Made by a program: the position numbers and the translations under genes
Source of the DNA: Pseudoneobacillus sp052180215
GTDB lineage: Bacteria > Bacillota > Bacilli > Bacillales > Cytobacillaceae
Assembly: GCF_052180215.1 (NCBI RefSeq)
Contig: NZ_CP197471.1
Location: 4,116,001 to 4,180,000 of the forward strand
Length of the DNA: 64,000 nt
Direction of reading: 5' to 3'
Shown here: positions 27,747 to 35,900 of the stretch, piece by piece
How positions within the stretch are numbered: position 1 is the stretch's first letter
Layout: each line of letters starts with the position of its first letter
The notes under the pieces: generated by a model
Seen by the model: the letters and a program-made list of their open reading frames with translations, nothing else
The model's database searches: none
What the model was told of the DNA's origin: nothing

Positions 27747-27777
27747 AAAAAAACACAGTCTTCTGACCGTGTTTTTT
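27747..27777 (-). terminator. Intrinsic terminator of the Spo0E-like fusion gene
   Basis: AAAAAACACAG and CCGTGTTTTTT pair around TCTTCTGA; on the minus strand the stem ends in a T run. It starts 6 bases past the stop of the gene at 27783. Confidence 0.8.
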
Positions 27778-27782
27778 GTTGC

Positions 27783-28421
27783 TTAATACGTACTCAATAA
27801 ACTAATCTTAAATTCTCCACCCATTCTATGATCCATTACTGTAATCTGAATCGGCAGGTTAAATTTTTCCGCCAATCCCTTAATGATTCCCTCATTAAAG
27901 GAAGCCGAATAGTAAAGGGTATTGCATATCACATAAATTTCTCTTCTTCCTTGAAAATACACTTGATAATAACCCTCTATACCATCAGAGTGGTTCAATT
28001 TATAGGCCATATCCAAGGTTAAAAGTCCCTTTTCAAAGGAATCTATTTCGCCCGGGAAAAGGCTATTTTCCGGTACGAACTTCCCTATATCCCTGATCAG
28101 TCCCTCATCATATTCTTCTTCTAACTTCAATAACACCTGATAGATGTCGTTTAAAGAATGCCAATGGGAAGTGTCTTTTTCTAGTAATTCATGGTTTAAT
28201 CCATTATATTGTAAACCACTATTAATATTCTGAATGATACTTCCGTGTACTTGAAAGTCATCTATTATTCTATTGGTCTGATTGATATATTTATTCTGGA
28301 ACCAATTGAGTAAACGATCCAGATCCTGACTTATTTGAACCGTTTTAGTTCCTGTAAAGCCATTCACTCTAGCTTCTTCAAACATTTGAATGCGTGTTCT
28401 CTCGATTAATTGGTTTAACAT
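27783..28421 (-). CDS. Spo0E-like domain fused to an unassigned C-terminal domain
   Basis: A 212-aa protein. Residues about 3-45 (IERTRIQMFEEARVNGF then VQISQDLDRLLNWFQ) match the two-helix Spo0E aspartyl-phosphate phosphatase pattern, including the SQxLDxLL motif that in Spo0E dephosphorylates Spo0A. Spo0E proteins are usually only 50-90 aa. Here about 150 further residues follow, ending with DGIEGYYQVYFQGRREIYVI and PIQITVMDHRMGGEFKISL. The last part recalls the C-terminal layout of V4R/HNOB-like sensor domains, but this is by eye only. It is a monocistronic unit with its own terminator. A phosphatase role is inferred from the N-terminal motif. Confidence 0.6.
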   Translation of the reverse strand: MLNQLIERTRIQMFEEARVNGFTGTKTVQISQDLDRLLNWFQNKYINQTNRIIDDFQVHGSIIQNINSGLQYNGLNHELLEKDTSHWHSLNDIYQVLLKLEEEYDEGLIRDIGKFVPENSLFPGEIDSFEKGLLTLDMAYKLNHSDGIEGYYQVYFQGRREIYVICNTLYYSASFNEGIIKGLAEKFNLPIQITVMDHRMGGEFKISLLSTY

Positions 28422-28540
28422 GCTAAAGTCTCCCCCTTAATCACTAGTAAAATATTACTATATAGATTGTTACTATAATGACATACTTTAGTACGTTAGC
28501 AAAGAGAATCTATTCGACAAAAATTTCAAGAAAAGAGGGA

Positions 28541-28650
28541 AACAGAGGGAAACAGAGGGAAACAGAGGGAAACAGAGGGAAACAGAGGGAAACAGAGGGA
28601 AACAGAGGGAAACAGAGGGAAACAGAGGGAAACAGAGGGAAACAGAGGGA
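28541..28650. repeat. Perfect 10-bp tandem repeat, 11 units, running into a REP
   Basis: The unit AACAGAGGGA repeats 11 times without error and is preceded by a diverged AAAAGAGGGA. The last GGGA is the first four bases of the family 1 REP that follows. Because 10 is not a multiple of 3 and no plausible start precedes it, it is not coding. It lies 173 bases upstream of the sigma factor start. Confidence 0.9.
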
Positions 28651-28690
28651 CGGTTCTTCTGCTTCATTTTGAAGCAGAAGAACCGTCCCC
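28647..28690. repeat. REP-like hairpin, family 1, copy 4
   Basis: The cleanest copy: GGGACGGTTCTTCTGCTTCA, four bases, then TGAAGCAGAAGAACCGTCCC, with both arms fully matched. It overlaps the end of the 10-bp tandem repeat. Confidence 0.85.
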
Positions 28691-28762
28691 GTGCTTATGC
28701 CCGTGCTTATGACTTGTGGAATCATTTCTTTTTTTAAGTGATTAATTTTTTATTTTTAAATT

Positions 28763-28790
28763 TGAATTCCTCATCAATAGTCTTAACGTC
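28763..28790 (+). promoter_or_regulatory. Possible ECF-type autoregulatory promoter
   Basis: TGAATT and CGTC are separated by 18 bases, about 30 bases before the sigma factor start. ECF sigma factors often read their own promoter with a -35 like TGAAAC and -10 like CGTC. The -35 is a poor match, so this is weak. Confidence 0.3.
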
Positions 28791-28822
28791 TAAATAGTGA
28801 CTTTATAAGGAGGGCAATCGAT

Positions 28823-29380
28823 ATGGAAACTTCATTAAATGAAGAAGATTGGATAGAAACAAACACGGAATCACAATTAGAAGCCATCATGATTGAGTAT
28901 AGCACGGAGCTTAGTTTTTTAGCTTACACGTATGTAAAAAATATAGAGACGGCAAAAGATATCACCCAAAACGTCTTCATTAAATGTTATACACATTTAC
29001 ATTCGTTTCAAGGGCATTCTTCTATCAAAACTTGGCTATACCGAATCACCATTAATGAGTGCAAAGACTATTTAAGATCCGCCTTTTTTAGGAGGGTTAT
29101 TCCAAATGGGTTATTAAGGGAAGAACATCATCAATCAACACACTCTCCCGAAACAGACTTACTCGCAAAAAGTGAGCAGCAAGAAATGTTGAACTATGTT
29201 TTACAACTTCCACCTAAGTACCGTGAAGTCATTTTATTGTTTTACATACAGGATCTATCTCATCAAGAAATAATTGAAACCCTTACGATCAACAGTCACA
29301 CGTTAAAAACAAGGTTAAGTCGAGCAAAGGCACGTTTAAATAGGATTTTAGATAAGGAGGGTTTTAGTCATGGAGAATAA
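28823..29380 (+). CDS. ECF-family RNA polymerase sigma factor
   Basis: A 185-aa sigma-70 family protein with only regions 2 and 4. Region 2 (about 22-90) contains ETAKDITQNVFIKCYTHLHS and SSIKTWLYRITINECKDYL. Region 4 (about 120-175) has LQLPPKYREVILLFYIQDLS and a helix-turn-helix around TLKTRLSRAKARLNRIL. The start follows AAGGAGGGC at a good distance. Its last codons overlap the next gene by 11 bases, and that gene is a predicted single-pass membrane anti-sigma-like protein. This suggests a signal-released sigma factor for a cell-envelope response; the stimulus is unknown. Confidence 0.92.
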   Translation: METSLNEEDWIETNTESQLEAIMIEYSTELSFLAYTYVKNIETAKDITQNVFIKCYTHLHSFQGHSSIKTWLYRITINECKDYLRSAFFRRVIPNGLLREEHHQSTHSPETDLLAKSEQQEMLNYVLQLPPKYREVILLFYIQDLSHQEIIETLTINSHTLKTRLSRAKARLNRILDKEGFSHGE

Positions 29381-30770
29381 ACTTTTGGAATTAAAGAGAG
29401 AGTTGAAAAGACCTGAGATTCGGAAGACACTAGCTTTTCATCAGAATGATCGTGAAAAAGTAATTCAATCCATTAGACAAAATCAAAGTGTTGTTAGGAG
29501 ACCTGTGAAAAATTTCGTTTATAGTAAAAGAGCAATACCAACTATTGCAGCAAGTCTATTTGTTATATGCTCTATATTCTTTTATCCACAATTACAAGTA
29601 GCATTAGCAAAGGTTCCGGGGGTACATTACCTTTTTACTCTATTTGCCGATGAGGGTGTGCAAAAAGCTAAACAACAAGATTTATTTCACTCGCTTAATG
29701 AAAAAAACACTAGCAATGGTATTTCGGTGTCAGTCAATGAGTTATTATATGATGGAAGTCGCTTTATCATCAGGTATACAGCTGAGTCCAACACCAAAAA
29801 CGTCAGCGGTGACAATGCTGCTCCTGGTAATATGCTTTTGACCATTAATGGAGAAGATTTAAATTACCGTCTTAGTTCATCTGGGCACCAGGAAAACACA
29901 GAAAATAAAGAAGAGCTTTTACTTGAGATTATTCCTGGTAAGTCATTACCGGACCAGTTCGATTTGGGCATATCTTTTTCGAATATTGGTGAAACAGCTG
30001 GTGATTGGAAATTCCAAATACCTGTTGTAAAGAATGAGAAACTAACGCATACCGTTAAGACCAATATCTCCTCCACCTATGATGAAACAGGTACTACAAT
30101 GACGGTTAATGAGGTTAACTTCTCCCCTACTGCCATTGCGATTAAGACAAATGTGAAGAATCCTTTATATTCGACGGAAATGGTTCAAAATTTGATACCA
30201 AAAGGAGATATACAAGACGGATTCCCAGTTATTGAATTTGAAGTTATGGATGACCAGGGATATGTCTTACCCTATATTGCAGCTGATAATTGGATTAGTT
30301 CTCCTATTATTAAAGTAATGCCCTATGAGGACCTTTCCTATTTACCTAAAACGCTAACAGTCAAGACCATTATTCATCGCGCTTGGGGAGCATCGACTGA
30401 AGGAAAACCACATCCGTTTGAAGAAAAGCAATTGTTACTCACTCCTACCCCATATTTGGTTAAGCAAGAAGAAAATGCAGGACTATTTGTGACAAAGGTG
30501 GAGGATCTGAAGGATGAAATACAAGTACACTATGAGATTAAAGGAAACTTACATCTAATGAGGAACTCTATCTATCTTTTAAGTGAAAAGAATAACCAAA
30601 AAATCCGACCATCCAACTATTTGGAAATGGATTATTATAATAGAAATCATGTGGCTAAATTTGATAAGGCCATGCTGAATAATGAGCCGATTGACCAACT
30701 ATTTATTGGTACAATGAAAACCGACTATCGAGAGATTAAGGAGTTAGAAGTAACGGTACCAATAAAATAA
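29370..30770 (+). CDS. DUF4179-type membrane anti-sigma-like protein
   Basis: A 466-aa protein with a short cytoplasmic N-terminus (about 48 residues, basic and helical), one membrane helix at about 50-68 (AIPTIAASLFVICSIFFYP), then LQVALAKVPGVHYLFTLFAD and a large extracellular part. The segment just after the helix and GISVSVNELLYDGSRFIIRY are typical of DUF4179 proteins, often encoded beside ECF sigma factors in Bacilli. It overlaps the sigma gene by 11 bases. I infer that the N-terminal tail holds the sigma factor at the membrane. The C-terminal half may be a DUF5643-like beta domain. Confidence 0.82.
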   Translation: MENKLLELKRELKRPEIRKTLAFHQNDREKVIQSIRQNQSVVRRPVKNFVYSKRAIPTIAASLFVICSIFFYPQLQVALAKVPGVHYLFTLFADEGVQKAKQQDLFHSLNEKNTSNGISVSVNELLYDGSRFIIRYTAESNTKNVSGDNAAPGNMLLTINGEDLNYRLSSSGHQENTENKEELLLEIIPGKSLPDQFDLGISFSNIGETAGDWKFQIPVVKNEKLTHTVKTNISSTYDETGTTMTVNEVNFSPTAIAIKTNVKNPLYSTEMVQNLIPKGDIQDGFPVIEFEVMDDQGYVLPYIAADNWISSPIIKVMPYEDLSYLPKTLTVKTIIHRAWGASTEGKPHPFEEKQLLLTPTPYLVKQEENAGLFVTKVEDLKDEIQVHYEIKGNLHLMRNSIYLLSEKNNQKIRPSNYLEMDYYNRNHVAKFDKAMLNNEPIDQLFIGTMKTDYREIKELEVTVPIK

Positions 30771-30817
30771 GAAGCATGGGAAGAAGCATGGGAAGAAGCA
30801 TGGGAAGAAGCATGGGG
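30771..30817. repeat. 12-bp tandem repeat (GAAGCATGGGAA), nearly 4 units, running into a REP
   Basis: Units begin at 30771, 30783, 30795 and 30807. The last becomes GAAGCATGGGG, the natural left flank of a family 1 REP. It starts directly after the stop codon of the DUF4179 gene. Confidence 0.88.
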
Positions 30818-30870
30818 ACGGTTCTTCTGCTTCATTGGCCCCCTGGGCCATGAAGCATGAGAACCGTCCC
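30815..30870. repeat. REP-like hairpin, family 1, copy 5
   Basis: GGGACGGTTCTTCTGCTTCA, loop with TGGCCCCCTGGGCCA, then TGAAGCATGAGAACCGTCCC. It lies between two convergent genes (the sigma/anti-sigma pair and the repeat protein at 30877) and may stop transcription from either side. Confidence 0.84.
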
Positions 30871-30876
30871 TGTGCT

Positions 30877-32667
30877 TTACTCTGATACTACTAAATCCGT
30901 TAAGTCTGAACCAGAAATGGTAATTGGTTTAGTTGCTCTAGGATTATCAAAATTACCAATTTTAATGATATATTGACCATCTACTAAACTATCTATCTCA
31001 AAATTCCCATTTTCATCCGTCATGAAATTGTATCCGAAAGAACCTCCGTTGCCGTATCCCATTGATATCGGCTGCCGTGCTAATGGATTTCCATCCTTAT
31101 CAATCGCTTTTCCTTTTATAGAATAGGTAGGAACAGAAAGGTGGATATCTTCATTTATATTTTCTCCATTTACAACAAACTCAGTTGGTGTTGAAACATC
31201 AAAACCAGGTACATGATAACGAATTTCATAAGTACCATTTGGAACCTGGAAATGATAGGATTGATAATTTCTTGGATACTCTGAATAAGTAACTCCCGTA
31301 TTTTTATCAACCAAAATGATTCCAGCATAAATTTCTTTCCCATTTACATCATACATATTTCCTGAAACATCATATAAAGGAGCATTGGAAGTTAAAATCA
31401 AACCTGATTGATTTTGACCATTAATGTTTATCGATTGCTCGATTAATGGATTCTCCATACTTCCAAATTTGATGACATACTCTCCATTCGGTAAATTGCT
31501 TAAAGTAAAATCCCCATGCCAACCTGTTTGAAATTGGGCCATTAGACCATTTTGATTTATCACATAAATTTTAGCAAAGCTTAGTGCCTGATTATTTTTG
31601 AATTGAGCCTTTCCTGTAACGGTATAACCTGTCCCTGTCTCTTCCGTCCCTTTTAGGATAATACCTTCAGCATTACCATTGTTAATGGTAATAACACCAG
31701 TTGCTAATGGATTTTTCCAATCATAACCCACGTTAAATCTGTAAGTTCCATTAGGTAGTCCTGTTACGGAGAAAGATCCATCCGAATCGGTCTTCGGTCT
31801 TCCTCCTTCTATATAACCACCCCATCCCGTATTATTAGGGTCAAAGATGTGAATTCTTTGATTTCCTAACGGCGATCCATTACTACCAAGAGCTACACCT
31901 GAAGCTGTAAATGTTGGTTCACTTATTTTTAATTCCAATTCTTCTATATTACTGCCACTAATCACAATTTCATCTTCGGAAATAAGTAAGCTCTGATACG
32001 GTTCTATCCAAAATCTAATCTTATACTTACCGTTTGGAAGGTCTGGAATATAATACTCTCCATTTTGCGTACCAAAGGAAGGGAACGTATTATTCTTTTC
32101 ATCCATTAAATAAAAATAAGTATAGAAGGCTTTCCCTTCTGAATCTAGCAATCTTCCTGTTACCTTATATTTTTGATTTTCAGAAGGTGGATTGTTTTTC
32201 AAATCCGAAATATCCTTAAGAATTTGGTTTATTTGCGTTTCAATTGTAGTTTTAAAAGTATTGAATTGAACTGAGATGAATTGAGTGATGTACTCATTTA
32301 ATGAGGCAAGTTGACTGCTTATGTTTTTTATATTGTCATCTTGTTCCTTTGAAGATGTTTCTAGTTGAGAGAGTGTTTTTTCCTGTTCGGTTACTTTAGT
32401 TGATAGAGTATTAATCTCGGTGCTTTGATTCTGAATTTTTTCATTTAATAGCGTGATTTCCTGATTATGATTGGTTGTCAGATCTTTTAATAATTGCTGT
32501 TGCTCTGAGACCATTGTTGATAGAGTGTTAATCTGTTTTTGTAAATCTTCTATTTGAGATGGAATTCCTTTATCGGAACCATCCTTCGCAAAACTATCCT
32601 TTCCTGCCAAGAAAGTAGAAAAGAGTATTACGAGAGCTACTAATAGAAATGCTTTGCTCTTATTCAT
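30877..32667 (-). CDS. Secreted coiled-coil protein with five CarboxypepD_reg-like beta domains
   Basis: A 596-aa exported protein. A signal peptide (FLLVALVILFSTFLAGKDSFA, about 6-26) is followed by a coiled coil (about 38-165) with repeated INTLSTMV/INTLSTKV phrases. Then come five domains of about 85-90 residues, each opening with a Y-x-V-S/T-G-like strand (YKVTGRLLDSEGKAFYT, FTASGVALGSNGSPLG, YTVTGKAQFKNN, YDVSGNMYDVNGKEI, YSIKGKAIDKDGNPLA) and each containing LPNGxYxIxF. These are carboxypeptidase-regulatory-like/CnaB-like folds. No sortase or SLH anchor is seen. Probably an extracellular structural or adhesive protein; the function is not known. Confidence 0.78.
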   Translation of the reverse strand: MNKSKAFLLVALVILFSTFLAGKDSFAKDGSDKGIPSQIEDLQKQINTLSTMVSEQQQLLKDLTTNHNQEITLLNEKIQNQSTEINTLSTKVTEQEKTLSQLETSSKEQDDNIKNISSQLASLNEYITQFISVQFNTFKTTIETQINQILKDISDLKNNPPSENQKYKVTGRLLDSEGKAFYTYFYLMDEKNNTFPSFGTQNGEYYIPDLPNGKYKIRFWIEPYQSLLISEDEIVISGSNIEELELKISEPTFTASGVALGSNGSPLGNQRIHIFDPNNTGWGGYIEGGRPKTDSDGSFSVTGLPNGTYRFNVGYDWKNPLATGVITINNGNAEGIILKGTEETGTGYTVTGKAQFKNNQALSFAKIYVINQNGLMAQFQTGWHGDFTLSNLPNGEYVIKFGSMENPLIEQSININGQNQSGLILTSNAPLYDVSGNMYDVNGKEIYAGIILVDKNTGVTYSEYPRNYQSYHFQVPNGTYEIRYHVPGFDVSTPTEFVVNGENINEDIHLSVPTYSIKGKAIDKDGNPLARQPISMGYGNGGSFGYNFMTDENGNFEIDSLVDGQYIIKIGNFDNPRATKPITISGSDLTDLVVSE

Positions 32668-32777
32668 GCCTTACCTCCTAATAAATTGTAAATATCTACC
32701 TATTCATTCTAAATGGCAGGAGTGCAAACAGGACACAAAAAACGGTCGACAATTGATAGGAGGTTTGGGCGAAGCAT

Positions 32778-32800
32778 GGGGACGGTTCCTTTGCTCCATT
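32778..32800. repeat. Half copy of a family 1 REP
   Basis: GGGACGGTTCCTTTGCTCCA with the usual GAAGCATG flank on its left, but no partner arm. Probably a decayed copy. Confidence 0.6.
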
Positions 32801-32821
32801 AGTATCTTTTACATCTAAAAT

Positions 32822-32846
32822 AAAAACCCCTAAATAAGGGGTTTTT
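32822..32846 (-). terminator. Bidirectional-looking terminator after the cohesin/dockerin subtilase gene
   Basis: AAAAACCCC, six bases, GGGGTTTTT: a G/C stem flanked by A and T runs. It lies downstream of the minus-strand subtilase gene (ends 32992) and upstream of the next minus gene. Confidence 0.8.
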
Positions 32847-32897
32847 CGGTGTAGCAATAAATAATGAAACATTCGCAATCCGAATAAAAGCAGCATG

Positions 32898-32942
32898 GGG
32901 ACGGTTCTTCTGCTTCATTTATGAAGCATGAGAACCGTCCCC
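32898..32942. repeat. REP-like hairpin, family 1, copy 6
   Basis: GGGACGGTTCTTCTGCTTCA, three bases, TGAAGCATGAGAACCGTCCCC, followed by a degenerate GCTTCATTGAACCGCCCCCG echo. It lies 50 bases past the subtilase stop. Confidence 0.85.
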
Positions 32943-32991
32943 ATGCTTCATTGAACCGCCCCCGTGATGCAAAAGAGCCAGCACTTTTGCT

Positions 32992-35900
32992 TTATTCAAT
33001 CACTATTTCTAAATTTTCGGTTGCTTTTTGCCATTCTTCCAAAGCATCTCCATAGGATTCTCTGATTATTTTTGTAAATGAGCGATCCCATGTGAGTGAT
33101 GTGCTGCTTACGGAGTCGTTTAGGACTTTGAAGTAGTAGGTTACCGCTGTTCCGGTATCTTTTAGTTCTGCTGTTGCATCCCCTTTATGTGTTGCTGCAA
33201 ATTCAACACGGTTGTCTCCGTTTTTATTGGCCAGAACGATGGTGTTGCCGCCAAATAGTTCTCCCACCTGACCTCCTTGTACTTCTGTTCCATCTGCTCC
33301 CACTAATTGAAGGACCGATGAATCATAGGTGAATCCGTATTGAAGGGCATAGACTTGTTGTGTATTCGCTAAATCCACAGTTACTGGGATGATATCCCCC
33401 TTTTTCACTGTTGCTTTTTCAGTATTGAACTTGATAATAGGTGCAAACTCATTTGGAGGATTGTCTGGCAGCGGTGTCGTTTCGATACCATCCTGTGCTG
33501 CGTTATCAAGACCGAAATTTTTGATAGGGAAGGATAAATCTTTTTCATTGATTTGTCCGTCTTTATCCATATCATAATTTTCCAGTCCGAAGCTTTCGTA
33601 ATAGCCATTAACCGCTTTTTTACCTTGGTGTCTCGCCACTCTTACAACATCCATAATCGTAATCTTCTCATCATATGGGTTATAGTTTTCTACATCACCT
33701 GCTTTTAACTCCCCAAAGTCCATTTGTAAATCGGCAGGCCTTAGTTTTCCGTTAACATTTTTCACAGGTTGAACCCCTGTCATCACTCCTGTAAAGTGTG
33801 ATGGGAAAGTAATCACAATATCGTATTTTACCATTGGATTTAATCCGTAAATGTTAAAGCTGCCATCTCTTTCTAATGCCCAGCCGATGTCGGTTCTGTA
33901 ACCATCTAACATGCCTACTCTTGCCGCTTCACCAATGCTGTAACCGCCTTTGTCTGTATAGAATACCTCTAATACAGTCCCCAATTTATCACCGTAGTTG
34001 ATATCTTTTCTGAGGTTTCCATTTCCGTCTAGAAGTGCCTCTGGCTTGATGAATCCGGAGATACTACCGGCTTGCGTATATATTTCTACTGCTTTTTCAC
34101 TGGCCATTAATGGTTTCTTCTCCAAGCCTTTGTTGATGTAAATGGACGGGGCCGCTTTCAGTTGATAGGTTCCGATATTTTCGATATTTTCATTGGCTGT
34201 AAATATGAGCTTGCCCGTCGAAATATTTCCGGTTACAGGAATTTCATCTTTTTTCGGTTTCATATGTTCCTTAGGTTTTTTTCGTAAGTCCGTCACCACT
34301 TTTACAGTTGTGTACTCCGTTCCTGCTTCATCCTTAAAGGTCTTCACTTTTTCAACCTCCAAGGTAGCAGCTGGGAACCCAGCAACCGGCTGTATTTTAG
34401 GAAGGGATAGAACTTTAGATGGATAGGAAACCAAATATTCTGCTCCAATCATATCCTTCACTTGGTTTGCCTGAAGGGCTACTTCATATGATTTCCCTAC
34501 TTCCACATCATTACCGCCGATCAGTTCAACGGCTGTATTTTGAAGATATTGCACCTGATAGCTTTCCTCATTGGAATTGCCTGCTTTATCTTTCACACGG
34601 ATTACTAATCGGCTCTCGCCGTTTGGAAAAATATTATCTGGCAGGTAAAACTCCACATGTCTTTCCGGTGTATCTTCCTCTTTTATCGTAAAAATATCTC
34701 CCTTAGACAGGAGTTTATTGCTTGTATCATATAACTCATATTCCATCGAGATTAAGCCCCAATACCAAGGGAATCCGATATAAAAATTATAATCACGATA
34801 AATGAAGACCGCATCAGACGTTATCATCCCATGAAGCTTATTTTCACGGATTAATACTGATTTTTGTCCAGATGAATTGATTTCTTCGTTATCTGCTTTG
34901 ATTTCCGTTTTTTCATTAGCTACAACGAAATAAATGTCATAGTAATGAAAGTTCCCATACTGGTCTTCCGCTTCTAAAATGATAAAATAAACGCCACCTG
35001 GAACTGTTCTTTGTTCACCCGTATTCAAATCGGTAAACGAACCATCCCAATTAAAGGTATGAATCCCTTTTTTCAAATCATCATCGGTAAACGCTGTGAT
35101 ATCACCGTATACTTCTTCTTCTGTAAATTCACTCCATACGTACATATTCGCTGTTTTCATATCCATTAAATACTTATATTCAATGTTCGTCGATTCATTA
35201 ATGCCATCATCGTTTAACGATAGATACTTTGGCTCTGCGTCCATATAAGAAATCGGATTGATGAGATTCACATTATTATAGACAATATACGGCAATTGAA
35301 TTGGTTTTGCGTTTTCAGAGACTGGAGTTAAATAGACATAGCCATCGTAAATACCATTTTGGGCATCGGCTGGTATTGATATTGTCGCTGTTAAGTCAGC
35401 CGTTCCATCTGCCGGAACGGTTACTTCCTGTTGATCTAGTGTTAATACGGCAGAATATTCATTCACACTTGCAATAGATGGATTTTCATCACCGCCACCT
35501 AAGGTATAATTGAAATTCATGTCATACGATACTTTGTAGGTAGTATCTGAATCTGATAGATTCTTCAGATTGATGGTTTTGTTTGAAGATTCCTCTATCA
35601 TTAACGTGCCGAAGTTTAGTGCACCTGTTCGATGTTGAACCTCTTCTTCAGCTGTTGGGCCAAGAGGGTCTTTTGAATAGCTGGCTACTTCTTGAACCTG
35701 TGCTAAAACAGGTGTGTTCAAGGCTGCCTCTGCCTGTACCCGGCCTGCCCCAATTTGCTGAACATTATATCTTCCCTCACCTGAAAGTGGAGCAATCGTT
35801 TTAGAAGTGTTCATCAGCGCTGTTTTGACATCAAAAGTATCCATATCCGGATGCGCTTCTAGCAATAGTGCGGCTAATCCGGCAATATGCGGCGCAGCCA

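Noticed and set aside
28541..28650. CRISPR array
   Set aside because: Head-to-tail 10-bp units without spacers, and no cas genes.
28478..28672. Plus-strand open frame through the 10-bp repeats
   Set aside because: It is a by-product of the tandem repeat, which cycles through three frames, and ends in the REP.
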